Assembly (NCBI RefSeq): GCF_009931655.1
Contig: NZ_CP047984.1
Coordinates: 2,435,001 to 2,499,000, forward strand
Source of the DNA: Pontibacter russatus
Lineage (GTDB): Bacteria > Bacteroidota > Bacteroidia > Cytophagales > Hymenobacteraceae
Direction: 5' to 3'
DNA: 64,000 bases
Below, one piece after another: positions 46,826-55,220 of the stretch. The notes under the pieces were generated by a model, which was not told the DNA's origin, did no database searches, and saw only the letters and a program-made list of their open reading frames with translations. The translations under genes were made by a program, and so were the position numbers. Every line of letters starts with the position of its first letter. Positions within the stretch are counted from its first letter, which is position 1.

Positions 46826-47458
46826 TTACACCTTTACCTCCGCCTGCTCCTGAGTGAGCGAGGAGCGTAGCCTGCGGAAGAACTTGAGCATCACCTGGAA
46901 AATGGGGCTTTGGATGAGACTGAAGAAGAACGTAGCGACAAATACAGGCCCGCCCAGGAAGTAGCCAATCACCAGCACCACCAACTCCACCACAATGCGG
47001 GCACGGCTGATGGATAGCTTTGTCCGGTCGGAGATGGCGAGCATGAACCCGTCGCGGGGGCCGGCACCGATGCCGCCCGCCACATACAAACCGCCCGCTA
47101 TGCCAGCGATCACGATGGCGCAGGCCAGCAAAAGGTAATCTATATAGGTGTGGCTGGCATCAGGAAGGAAATCAAGCCACAGGAATAGATCCATGAACGG
47201 GCCTACCAGCAGCGCGTTGCCAAACGTGCCGATGTTGATGTACTCGCACTTCACGAACCAGGTAACGCACACCAGCAGCAGGCCCAGGAAGATGCTCCAG
47301 GTGCCGATGGTGAGGCCAAACTTCTGAAACAGCGCCACGTTCAGCACCTCCCAGGGGTGCAAGCCGAGGCACTTCACCTTCACGGCCATGGCGTTGCCAA
47401 AGCCGAACAAGATCAAGCCCAGGAAAAAGAATGTATAGGATATAACCCGGTCGCGCAT
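46826..47458 (-). CDS. YczE/YitT-like integral membrane protein
   Basis: A 210-residue protein with about five transmembrane segments (about 8-28, 50-70, 80-100, 107-130, 155-185). Features shared with the YczE/YyaS family are GFGNAMAVKVKCLGLHPWEVL near the N terminus, the GTFGNALLVGPFMDLFLWL segment and the glycine-rich GGLYVAGGIGAGPRDGFMLAIS, whose charged PRD loop lies in the membrane interface. Function of the family is not established; roles in surfactin production (YczE) and transport have been suggested. The start at 47458 places a short basic N terminus before the first helix. Confidence 0.82.
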   Translation of the reverse strand: MRDRVISYTFFFLGLILFGFGNAMAVKVKCLGLHPWEVLNVALFQKFGLTIGTWSIFLGLLLVCVTWFVKCEYINIGTFGNALLVGPFMDLFLWLDFLPDASHTYIDYLLLACAIVIAGIAGGLYVAGGIGAGPRDGFMLAISDRTKLSISRARIVVELVVLVIGYFLGGPVFVATFFFSLIQSPIFQVMLKFFRRLRSSLTQEQAEVKV

Positions 47459-47634
47459 TTCCGTTTCGCCTGTTGTCGCGGCGCTATATGTTCAAACAAA
47501 AGCGCCGCAAGAAAGCAAAATTATCCCGAAACGTCTTTGAAAAGCGGGCGAACTGCTGCGCCTGATTTAGTTAAACCTGTCACAAGCCGGTCCGAAGGCA
47601 TATGCCTCTGGCTGCACGATCAATAGATATATAA

Positions 47635-48189
47635 TTACGCCGCAGCCTGTTGCGCCAGCTGGCTTTTTACGCGCAGGGCCTGCTGTATATGGCGCTCCTC
47701 GTGCAGCACCACAAACTCCAGCGCCTCCCCGATGCGCAGCTTCAGCAGTTTGAAAAACTCCACCGGAACCGCTTTTTTGTGCAGGTTGGCTTTTTTTGCG
47801 TTCTGCAGCAGGCGCAGCAACTCGGCCTGATGTTGTTCAAACTCCTCCACGGTGGCACGGCCCAGGCTGCTGTTGATCGGGTTCATGTGCTTCACGGTTT
47901 TGTGCTTTTTCGTGTTCTGCGGCCGCACCATCTCCAATGACTTTTTGCCAAACCAGCTGTAGCTGATGCCCTGCACATAGGTGCCGTCGGAGTTGTTCTC
48001 AATGGCTTTGGCGAGGGCCGGGTTATAGTAGCGGCTGTAACGGTTCAGGTGCTCGAGGCACTCCAGGATGCTCCAGCTGTCGGGGTTGGTTTTGAAATTG
48101 AGCGAGGGCAGGGCCAGCGGGGCCAGGTCGGTGGCCACTGTCTGTTGCAGGCTGCGGATGGACTGGGTCAATTGCTCTAAGGTGCTCAT
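47635..48189 (-). CDS. DinB family protein
   Basis: A 184-residue four-helix-bundle protein of the DinB/YfiT superfamily. Metal-binding histidines are plausible at ECLEHLNRYSRYY and VVLHEERHIQQ, the two positions typical of the family. Members include thiol-dependent transferases using bacillithiol or other low-molecular-weight thiols, which fits the YtxJ gene elsewhere in the window, though the substrate here is unknown. The longest frame begins at 48255, but a -7 promoter box (48223-48216) lies inside that extension, so the ATG at 48189 (MSTLEQLTQSIRSLQQ) is the real start. Confidence 0.85.
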   Translation of the reverse strand: MSTLEQLTQSIRSLQQTVATDLAPLALPSLNFKTNPDSWSILECLEHLNRYSRYYNPALAKAIENNSDGTYVQGISYSWFGKKSLEMVRPQNTKKHKTVKHMNPINSSLGRATVEEFEQHQAELLRLLQNAKKANLHKKAVPVEFFKLLKLRIGEALEFVVLHEERHIQQALRVKSQLAQQAAA

Positions 48190-48215
48190 AGTGGTCGTTG
48201 TTTTATGTGGTAGAG

Positions 48216-48223
48216 CAAAGGTA
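48216..48223 (-). promoter_or_regulatory. -7 element of the DinB-family gene
   Basis: On the minus strand TACCTTTG (48223-48216) fits TAnnTTTG and lies 27 bases before the ATG at 48189. It decides the start of the DinB gene. Confidence 0.6.
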
Positions 48224-48262
48224 TTTTGCACGCCGCTCCCAATCCTTGACGCCAATCAAGAT

Positions 48263-48817
48263 TTACACCTTCAGGCGGCTCAGCGTCTCGGGCGACATGC
48301 GCAGGTAAGAGGCGATATACTTTTTGGGGATGTGCTGAAACAGGTGCGGGCTCCGCTGCATTACGCGCTGCAGGCGCTGCTCCGGCTCGGGCAACAGCAG
48401 GTCCACCTCCCGCTCTATCTTGCCCACCAGCGCTTTCTCCAGCTCCTGATACCAAAACTTTTTGATATTGGGCTGCTGCGCCATCAGCTGCATGAAATCT
48501 TTTTTGCTGATGCCCAGCAACTCGCTCCTTCGCAGCGCCTGTATATAGTAGGCAGAGGGTTTGGCGTCCACGAACGAGGGGAAGGAGACCAGCAGGGTGT
48601 TGGAATAGCCAAAGCCCACGCAGATTTCCTCGTCGGGCAGCGGGAAGTAGATGCGCAGCGCCCCGCTCACAACAAAGTACAGCCCCTGCTCCACCTGCCC
48701 CTGCCGTATCAGGAAGTCGTACCGGTTCAGCTGCACCCGCTTTTTCCAGAGCGGCACAAAGGCGTCTATATCCTCGGGGGTGAGGAAAGGGACTTGCTGG
48801 AGGAGGGTGCGGAGCAT
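48263..48817 (-). CDS. Crp/Fnr family transcriptional regulator
   Basis: A 184-residue regulator: an N-terminal cyclic-nucleotide-binding-type barrel (about 15-125; FLIRQGQVEQGLYFVVSGALRIYF), a long dimer helix, and a helix-turn-helix whose recognition part is IPKKYIASYLRMSPETLSRL at the very C terminus. The protein stops only two residues later, so the wing after the HTH is short, as is common in this Bacteroidota subgroup. No Fnr-type N-terminal cysteines are present. It lies between the DinB gene and an AT-rich foreign-looking gene whose stop is only 9 bases upstream, so its native promoter may be displaced or lie inside that gene. Confidence 0.9.
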   Translation of the reverse strand: MLRTLLQQVPFLTPEDIDAFVPLWKKRVQLNRYDFLIRQGQVEQGLYFVVSGALRIYFPLPDEEICVGFGYSNTLLVSFPSFVDAKPSAYYIQALRRSELLGISKKDFMQLMAQQPNIKKFWYQELEKALVGKIEREVDLLLPEPEQRLQRVMQRSPHLFQHIPKKYIASYLRMSPETLSRLKV

Positions 48818-48826
48818 GGGGTTGTA

Positions 48827-50095
48827 TTAATTTACAATGGCAAGTTTTAAGTGTTGGGGCTGTTTATTATACCACCTGATAGCATTGGAGCAAACACCTT
48901 TCATGAAAATATTTAGATCTACAAGGTCAGAACCGTCACATATATTCTCTGATGGCCTGAAATTAGATTTAGCGTGAACCACTTTGTTCCTGGTATTGTA
49001 AATAATCTTCCCTACCATATTGCTGGCCACTTTCAATTTTTGTGGTTCTGTTGAAGAGTTTAATTGTTTTTCCCCAATAGCACTGTAAACCTTCCTTTTA
49101 ATGCTTTCAGGTAAATCTTCAAAGTGGTCAATTAAATTGAAGCATACATTGAAAGTAGACTTGATCAGTTCTTCATCTTTGAACCTGCTGCGGACTGATT
49201 CGGCTAAATCAAAAACAGACTTAATGTAGTCTCCATTTTCAAAGTTTCTCTTTGCCACTTTAAGCTTTTCACGCATTAATTCATGTGCCTCAATGCTGAC
49301 CACAACAGGCGCAAAGTGTTCCAGTATCTTATAAAAGTTCAGAAACTTTAGTTCAGCTTCTTGAATTTGAATAGCTGAAACAAAAAGTCTCATGCCTTCA
49401 TTATATGGTTCAATACACTTTACCTTTTCTACATGTCCAATCAAATCTTCCTCATTTTCAGATTCTCCATCATGATCTTCATAATCGAAAAGTGGAACGC
49501 TAATCTCTGATAAGTTTAGAGCTACTCCTGTACTATCAGCAATCTCGAAAATGTATGAGTTTACAATATTTAGTTCTTGCTCGTGCGATAGAGGGGCATT
49601 ACTATATGTATATCTAACCTCAACAGCTAAATATGGTGAAGATATCACCCAAAAGCCATTATAGATCTCAAGCTTTGTAGCAGCCAAACCAACAAAGAAT
49701 GAATCTTTTACAACATCAAGTTCAATACCTTCCTTTAATATAGTTTTTAAATTATATAATTTCTTAAGTAGATATTTATTGTTGGTAACATTTGAGCTTA
49801 CGATATAGTATCTTCTGTTTTTTGTTCTGATCAAACCAGGATTGATTATCTCAAATGATTTTATTTCGGGTGAAAGCTCAACAAACTCTTCTAAAGACAT
49901 TTTATGATGCTCTTCTTCTGAAGGAAAAAGAATCAAAACATATTGAGTAGAGGTGTCATCAAGATCTTCAGGATCAGATCCAATTCCTATTCTGGCAAAC
50001 GGATCACGCCCTTCATTAAACCAACGGTAAGTGGTTTTGATATGATCAATAATTTCAAGACACAAGGAGTAGTTAGAATCTTTAGTTTCTTCCAT
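48827..50095 (-). CDS. Unknown AT-rich gene with a HEPN-like C-terminal motif, probably acquired
   Basis: A 422-residue protein of no family I recognise. It is rich in Asp, Glu, Asn and Lys, has no signal peptide or membrane segment, and contains an acidic loop (DYEDHDGESENEEDLI) near 205-220. Near the end YNTRNKVVHAKSN holds R369-N-x3-H374, the RN-x3-H pattern typical of HEPN RNase domains and of RNA-binding HEPN folds, preceded by helical sequence (about 270-365). Base composition is clearly AT-richer than both neighbours, and it has AT-rich flanks. HEPN proteins are common in toxin-antitoxin and anti-phage systems, so a defence role is a reasonable hypothesis, not a conclusion. Confidence 0.6.
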   Translation of the reverse strand: MEETKDSNYSLCLEIIDHIKTTYRWFNEGRDPFARIGIGSDPEDLDDTSTQYVLILFPSEEEHHKMSLEEFVELSPEIKSFEIINPGLIRTKNRRYYIVSSNVTNNKYLLKKLYNLKTILKEGIELDVVKDSFFVGLAATKLEIYNGFWVISSPYLAVEVRYTYSNAPLSHEQELNIVNSYIFEIADSTGVALNLSEISVPLFDYEDHDGESENEEDLIGHVEKVKCIEPYNEGMRLFVSAIQIQEAELKFLNFYKILEHFAPVVVSIEAHELMREKLKVAKRNFENGDYIKSVFDLAESVRSRFKDEELIKSTFNVCFNLIDHFEDLPESIKRKVYSAIGEKQLNSSTEPQKLKVASNMVGKIIYNTRNKVVHAKSNFRPSENICDGSDLVDLNIFMKGVCSNAIRWYNKQPQHLKLAIVN

Positions 50096-50132
50096 AGTAA
50101 TGTATGGTAAAGGATAAAGAGTTTATAATTTA

Positions 50133-50168
50133 AATAGATAAATATAAATATTTTTATATTTATCTATT
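50133..50168. repeat. AT-rich palindrome, possible terminator of the acylphosphatase gene
   Basis: The 18-base arms 50133-50150 and 50151-50168 are inverted copies matching at 17 of 18 (AATAGATAAATATAAATA). It lies 4 bases past the acylphosphatase stop and 37 bases before the start of the AT-rich gene. It may be a terminator or mark the edge of the acquired DNA. Confidence 0.6.
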
Positions 50169-50172
50169 CCCC

Positions 50173-50457
50173 CTACCGCTTCACCTTAAACTCTTTAAAC
50201 CCGGCTAGTTCCGTCATCTCCTTTACCTCCACCTTCTCTACCTTGGCTTTGCGGGGGCCCTGGTGCGCCCACTGCTCCAGTTGCTTCAGGGCGGCGGGGG
50301 TGCCTTCGGCTTCTATATAGACGGTGCCGTCTTTCTCGTTCTGTGCAAAGCCCGTGATGCCAAGTTCGTGGGCCTTCTCTCTGGTGCTGGCCCTGAAAAA
50401 GACGCCGTGTACCTTGCCGTACACCCGGATGGCGATGTGTTTGATGGGATGGCTCAT
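50173..50457 (-). CDS. acyP: Acylphosphatase
   Basis: A 94-residue enzyme that hydrolyses carboxyl-phosphate bonds. The catalytic arginine is in the phosphate loop GKVHGVFFRAST and the catalytic asparagine in GITGFAQNEKDGTVYIEAEG, both present. Length is standard. It stands alone: an intergenic region with repeats upstream and an AT-rich palindrome downstream. The ATG at 50457 gives MSHPIKHIAIRVYGKVHGV, as expected. Confidence 0.95.
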   Translation of the reverse strand: MSHPIKHIAIRVYGKVHGVFFRASTREKAHELGITGFAQNEKDGTVYIEAEGTPAALKQLEQWAHQGPRKAKVEKVEVKEMTELAGFKEFKVKR

Positions 50458-50641
50458 ATGCGATGGTCTTTAGCTATATATCCCACAAAACGGACGGGGC
50501 CGCCGCAGGTTCTAAAAACAGGGTGGGTGTCGGCTATATATACCCGTGGCCGCACAACACATATAAGCGGGTCGCGCGGTGTAAGTGGCAGAATGTGGGG
50601 CACATGTTTTGCCGATGCTTCCATCAGAGGCGGTAAAGTTT

Positions 50642-50649
50642 TATATTTG
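50642..50649 (+). promoter_or_regulatory. -7 element of the GH3/beta-lactamase gene
   Basis: TATATTTG fits TAnnTTTG and lies 29 bases before the ATG at 50679. No TTTG at the expected -33 position. Confidence 0.55.
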
Positions 50650-50678
50650 ATGCATTCATGCCCTAAACCTGCAGCTAT

Positions 50679-53678
50679 ATGATTTTGAAGCGGCTCACCC
50701 TTTTTCTGTCTTTGTTTTTCGGCACGCTTGCCTCCATCCCCTCCGCTTTCGCCCAGCAGGTGCCGGACTCGACGGGCACGCTGCCGCCTTTTCTGCAGCA
50801 GGACAGCCGGCACTGGGTCGATTCTGTTTTCGCCACCCTCACGCCCGACGAGCGCATCGGCCAGCTCATCATGCTGGCGGCCTACTCCAACCGCGACAGG
50901 GCCTTTGAGGACACACTCGCGCAGCAGATCATCAAATACAACGTAGGGGGGCTTGTGTTTTTCCAGGGCGGGCCGGGCCGGCAGGCGCACCTCTCCAACC
51001 GCTACCAGGAAATCTCGAAAGTGCCGCTGCTCGTGGCCATGGACGCCGAGTGGGGCGTGGGCATGCGCCTCGATAGCGTGCTGAAGTTCCCGTTCCAGAT
51101 GACGCTCGGCGCACTGCCCGAAGACACGCTGCTATATGCCATGGGCAGGGAAGTGGCCTATCAGTTCAAGCGCCTGGGCATGCACGTCAATTTCGCGCCG
51201 GTGGTGGATGTGAACAACAACGCCGATAACCCGGTAATCGGCTTCCGCTCTTTCGGTGAGAACAAGTACAACGTGGCCCGCAAGGCCGCCGCCTATATGC
51301 GCGGCATGCAGGACAACGGCATCATCGCGGTGGCCAAGCACTTTCCCGGCCACGGCGACACCGACGTAGACTCGCACCTCGACCTCCCGAGCATCTACCA
51401 AAGCGCCAAACGCCTCGACACACTGGAGCTATATCCCTTCCGGCACCTCATGAAGCAAGGCCTCGGCGGCGTGATGATCGCCCACCTCAACATCCCCTCC
51501 CTCGACACCACCACCAACCTGCCCTCAAGTCTTTCGAAACCGGTTATTACCTCGCTTCTGAAGGAGAAACTCGGCTTTGAAGGGCTGGTTTTCTCCGATG
51601 CCATGAACATGAAAGGCGTCACCAAGTTTTACCCCGGCGGCTCAGCCGATGCCCTGTCGCTGATGGCGGGAATGGATGTCCTGGAGTTTCCCGAAAACAT
51701 CGACTCCAGCTTCAACGCCATTAAAATGGCCGTAGACAGCGGCCTTGTTTCGCAGGAGGCGATTGACGCGCGGGTCAGGCGTGTGCTGGAAGCCAAGTAC
51801 TGGGCAGGCCTGAATAACTATAAACCAGTAGATCCCCAGCACATTTACCAGAACCTCAACAACCCGCAGGCGCAGTATATAAACCGGACGCTGACGGAGA
51901 ACGCCGTAACGGTGCTGCAGAACAAAGCCAACCTGATACCCATCCAGCGCCTCGACACGCTCCGGGTGGCGGCGCTGGCCATCGGCACCACCAAGCCCAC
52001 CGCTTTCCAGGCGAAGCTTGCCGAGTATACGGCCATTGATACGTTCTTCCTGCCCGCCAACAGCTCCATCGACAGCCTGTACAGCATGAAGGAGCGCCTG
52101 AAAGGCTACAACACCATTCTGGTGGGCATACACGACGTGGGCACCAGGCCTGCGACTGACTATAGCATCACGCCTGAAGAGGTGGTATTTATAAAAGAGC
52201 TGGCGCGCGGCAACGTGAACGTGATCATGAGCATTTTCGGCAACGCCTACTCCGTTTCCAGGTTCCGGGAGCTGAAGGACATCAATACGCTCATCATGGC
52301 GTACCAGGAAACGCAAAACACGCAGGAGGTAGCGGCCCAACTGATATTCGGCGGCTCGGCGGCTACAGGCAAAATGCCCGTGACGGCCACGCCTGCCTAC
52401 GATTTAAAAACCGGTCTTGCCACGGAGGCGGGCCTGCGCTTCCGGTACACTTACCCCGAGGCTGTGGGGCTCGACTCCAAAGATTTCAGCAGGATTGACA
52501 CGCTGGTGAACCAGGCCATCGCGGCCGGGGCCATTCCGGGGGCGCAGGTGCTGGTGGCGAAAGACGGGAACGTCATCTACCAGAAATCATTCGGCTACCA
52601 TACCTACGAAAACGAGGTTCCGGTACAGAACACCGATCTCTACGACCTGGCCTCCATCACCAAAATCAGCACCTCGCTGGCGGCCCTGATGAAGCTGCAG
52701 AGCGAGGGCAAGTTCGACTTTAACAAGCGCCTGGCCGATTACCTGCCCGAGTTTGAGGGATCGAATAAGGAAGACTTAACTTTCAAGGAGATGCTCACGC
52801 ACCAGGCAAGGCTGCAGGCCTGGATACCGTTCTGGAAGGAGACGGTGCGGAAAAACGGGAAGTTTAAGTGGCGCACCTTCAAGGCCGATTCCTCGGCCCG
52901 CTTCCCGGTAAAGGTGGCGCAGAACCTGTACATGCACCGCAAATACGACAAAAGGCTATATAAAGCCATCCGCAAATCGCCGCTGAACGCGCAGCCCGGC
53001 TACGTGTACAGCGACCTGTCCTTTTACCTGTACCCACTGATTGTGGAGCGCATCACAGGGCAAAAGTTTGAGGATTACCTGCGCGAGGAGCTATATAAAC
53101 CACTGGGCGCCACCACGCTCACCTTCAACCCGGAGGACCGCTTCCCCAAGTCGCGCATTGTTCCCACCGAAATCGACACGCTGTTCCGGAAGCAACTGCT
53201 GCACGGCACGGTACACGACGAGGGCGCGGCCATGCTGGGCGGCATATCCGGCCACGCCGGGCTGTTCGGCACTTCCAACGACCTGGCCAAACTGATGCAA
53301 CTCTACCTGCAGAAAGGCGAGTACGGCGGTGTCCGCCTCCTGGATGAGGATGTGGTGGAGACCTATACCAGCTGCCAGTACTGCCCCGACAACCGCCGCG
53401 CCCTCGGCTTCGACCGCATCAACTCACCCTATATAGAGAACGGCAACGCTGCCAAAAGCGCCAGCCCCGAAAGCTTCGGCCACTCCGGCTTCACCGGCAC
53501 CTTCACCTGGGTCGACCCAAAATATAACCTGGTGTATGTGTTCCTCTCGAACAGGGTGTACCCCACCCGCGAGAACAGCAAGCTGTATGATTTAAACACG
53601 CGCACCAAAGTGCAGCAGGTGATATATGATGCCATTGAAGCGGCTGGCAAAGGCAAAAAAGGCGCGGCGCAGAAGTAG
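50679..53678 (+). CDS. Fused glycoside hydrolase family 3 / serine beta-lactamase-type protein
   Basis: A 999-residue exported enzyme with two catalytic halves. After a signal peptide (1-23, ending SAFAQ) the GH3 part (about 40-560) carries KHFPGHGDTDVDSHLDLP, the NagZ-type loop with a His/Asp pair, and FSDAMNMKG with the candidate nucleophile Asp. The second half (about 590-990) is a class C beta-lactamase/DD-peptidase-like domain with S-x-x-K as SITK, YSD in place of the usual YxN, and HSGFTGT as the third box. Such fusions are common in Bacteroidota and probably trim N-acetylglucosamine and peptide parts of peptidoglycan in the periplasm. Substrate is inferred. A terminator follows at 53706. 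Confidence 0.92.
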   Translation: MILKRLTLFLSLFFGTLASIPSAFAQQVPDSTGTLPPFLQQDSRHWVDSVFATLTPDERIGQLIMLAAYSNRDRAFEDTLAQQIIKYNVGGLVFFQGGPGRQAHLSNRYQEISKVPLLVAMDAEWGVGMRLDSVLKFPFQMTLGALPEDTLLYAMGREVAYQFKRLGMHVNFAPVVDVNNNADNPVIGFRSFGENKYNVARKAAAYMRGMQDNGIIAVAKHFPGHGDTDVDSHLDLPSIYQSAKRLDTLELYPFRHLMKQGLGGVMIAHLNIPSLDTTTNLPSSLSKPVITSLLKEKLGFEGLVFSDAMNMKGVTKFYPGGSADALSLMAGMDVLEFPENIDSSFNAIKMAVDSGLVSQEAIDARVRRVLEAKYWAGLNNYKPVDPQHIYQNLNNPQAQYINRTLTENAVTVLQNKANLIPIQRLDTLRVAALAIGTTKPTAFQAKLAEYTAIDTFFLPANSSIDSLYSMKERLKGYNTILVGIHDVGTRPATDYSITPEEVVFIKELARGNVNVIMSIFGNAYSVSRFRELKDINTLIMAYQETQNTQEVAAQLIFGGSAATGKMPVTATPAYDLKTGLATEAGLRFRYTYPEAVGLDSKDFSRIDTLVNQAIAAGAIPGAQVLVAKDGNVIYQKSFGYHTYENEVPVQNTDLYDLASITKISTSLAALMKLQSEGKFDFNKRLADYLPEFEGSNKEDLTFKEMLTHQARLQAWIPFWKETVRKNGKFKWRTFKADSSARFPVKVAQNLYMHRKYDKRLYKAIRKSPLNAQPGYVYSDLSFYLYPLIVERITGQKFEDYLREELYKPLGATTLTFNPEDRFPKSRIVPTEIDTLFRKQLLHGTVHDEGAAMLGGISGHAGLFGTSNDLAKLMQLYLQKGEYGGVRLLDEDVVETYTSCQYCPDNRRALGFDRINSPYIENGNAAKSASPESFGHSGFTGTFTWVDPKYNLVYVFLSNRVYPTRENSKLYDLNTRTKVQQVIYDAIEAAGKGKKGAAQK

Positions 53679-53705
53679 CCCCCTGTTCTTAGCCGATTTA
53701 TATAT

Positions 53706-53741
53706 AAAGCGTCCGCTGCCATATATGGCAGCGGACGCTTT
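53706..53741 (+). terminator. Terminator after the GH3/beta-lactamase gene
   Basis: A continuous 36-base palindrome (53706-53723 with 53724-53741; AAAGCGTCCGCTGCCATA) followed by TGTTTT. The stem top is ATAT. Confidence 0.85.
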
Positions 53742-53787
53742 TGTTTTAACGCATTATACCAGTATCAAATGGTTTTTACATATCTGT

Positions 53788-53835
53788 CCAACCACCCCTG
53801 CCCCTCCTTGGACAAGGAGGGGCAGGGGTGGTTGG
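53788..53835. repeat. Intact 48-bp dispersed palindrome
   Basis: Two 23-base arms (53788-53810 and 53813-53835) are perfect inverted copies around GA; the arm starts CCAACCACCCCTGCCCC. Split copies of the same palindrome bracket the DUF559 gene at 58349-58831. No gene overlaps this copy. Confidence 0.9.
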
Positions 53836-53895
53836 AACATGCCCTCGCAGCGCGGGCATGCGCAAAATCTAATTGATAAAGGTATAAGTTCTTCA

Positions 53896-55041
53896 TCAAC
53901 TCTGCTCCGCATCCTGCTCACAGGCCTGTTTCACAACCTCCAGTTGATCCTCATTAATCCACCCCATTTTCACGGCGTGCCGGGCGGCAGAAAGCGTTTC
54001 TTCCACCAGTTCCATTTCCACGCCCTGCGCCCTCACCTTTTCAGCGATACCCCGTACTTCCGCATCACGCTTGTCCGGCGACACATCGCGGATGTAGATG
54101 CCGAGGATGCGCCCCGGATACTCCTGCACAATGTGCTGGTACACCTCCGGGTCGTGCTGTCCGCTGTCGCCGATGCAGATAAACTTCAGGTTGGGGTACG
54201 TGTCGAGGATATGGCGTATCTTCTCGCGCTTGTACTCCGCTTCACTGGTCTCGAACTCGCCGCGGTCCAGGTTGGCGCCTTTGTCGCGGAGCAGCAGGGG
54301 GCCTTCCGGAATGTCGTGTGATTTGAAGAACCTGACCAGCAGGTCGAAGAGGTTCCACTCGCTGCCCGACACAAAGAAGAGCGGGTTCTGCCCCCGCTCG
54401 TCGTTGCCTTTGCAAAGCGCCCGCAGAAAGCCGGCGATACCCGGAAAGGGGCTGCGCTCCAGGGAGTTCTTCAGCAGCGCCAGCTTCAGCCGGCCCAGGA
54501 AGTGCGTAACCTTGGATACCAGCACCGTGTCGTCGATGTCGGAGATGATGCCGAACTCCACGTGTGTCCCCGGCGCAAATATATAGGCCTCTGCCTCCAG
54601 GTGGTCGCCGTCTGTTTTCTGCTCCAGCAGGCGCAGCTTTATTTTGTTGCCGGTGGTACTATAGTCTATCGGCGTATCCGTCCTGAACTCCAGGTTAAAA
54701 TAGCCTTCCCCGTCCGTCACGACCTCCTGCTCCTGCCCGGCAAAACTGGCCTTCAGCCTGATGCCCGGTATCTCATCCGACTCGTAGCGCTTGTAGGTGT
54801 TTTTGAGGTGCGTCAGCGGGCCGTCCCCTTTCCTCGACTGCTCCAGTTTTTCGTCTTCCAGCACCCTCCCCTTCACGTATATATAATTCTCATTACCGAA
54901 GCCGTAGTAGGGCATAATGTTAATGGGCTCCAGCAGGTGCAGTTTATCCTTTGTCTTGAACTTCGCCAGCGACAGGCCATGCTCCACCTGCTCAATAGCC
55001 GCCAGCAACCCCTCTTTTGCTGTCTGTTTTATGTTCGCCAT
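53896..55041 (-). CDS. App1-like phosphatase domain protein (DUF2183)
   Basis: A 381-residue protein whose C-terminal half (about 170-330) is the APP1 phosphatidate-phosphatase catalytic domain, HAD-like: the nucleophile motif is GIISDIDDTVLVSKVTH (DxDDT) and the last motif CIGDSGQHDPEVYQ. The N-terminal half (about 20-160) contains an Ig-like or carboxypeptidase-regulatory-like strand region. The longest frame starts at 55092, but those 17 residues look non-native, and MANIKQTAKEGLLAAIEQ is chosen (55041). Bacterial homologues are mostly uncharacterised; phosphatidate is a possible substrate. No transmembrane segment. Confidence 0.85.
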   Translation of the reverse strand: MANIKQTAKEGLLAAIEQVEHGLSLAKFKTKDKLHLLEPINIMPYYGFGNENYIYVKGRVLEDEKLEQSRKGDGPLTHLKNTYKRYESDEIPGIRLKASFAGQEQEVVTDGEGYFNLEFRTDTPIDYSTTGNKIKLRLLEQKTDGDHLEAEAYIFAPGTHVEFGIISDIDDTVLVSKVTHFLGRLKLALLKNSLERSPFPGIAGFLRALCKGNDERGQNPLFFVSGSEWNLFDLLVRFFKSHDIPEGPLLLRDKGANLDRGEFETSEAEYKREKIRHILDTYPNLKFICIGDSGQHDPEVYQHIVQEYPGRILGIYIRDVSPDKRDAEVRGIAEKVRAQGVEMELVEETLSAARHAVKMGWINEDQLEVVKQACEQDAEQS

Positions 55042-55220
55042 GAATTGTATTTTATTTTGTTTGAACGGATTACAGCCGAAGGAGTTGAACACGGATGCGA
55101 GGGGTGCAAGAACATTTCCTGCCGTTGCGTTTGTTCTATGGATAGCATGTGGCGGCAGTCATAAACCGTAGTTACATTGGGGCGCACAGCCCTTATTTAT
55201 ATATAGGAAGGGGAATTGCC

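Noticed and set aside
48190..48255. Longer N terminus of the DinB protein
   Set aside because: A TAnnTTTG promoter box lies inside the extension, and the extra residues are not family-like.
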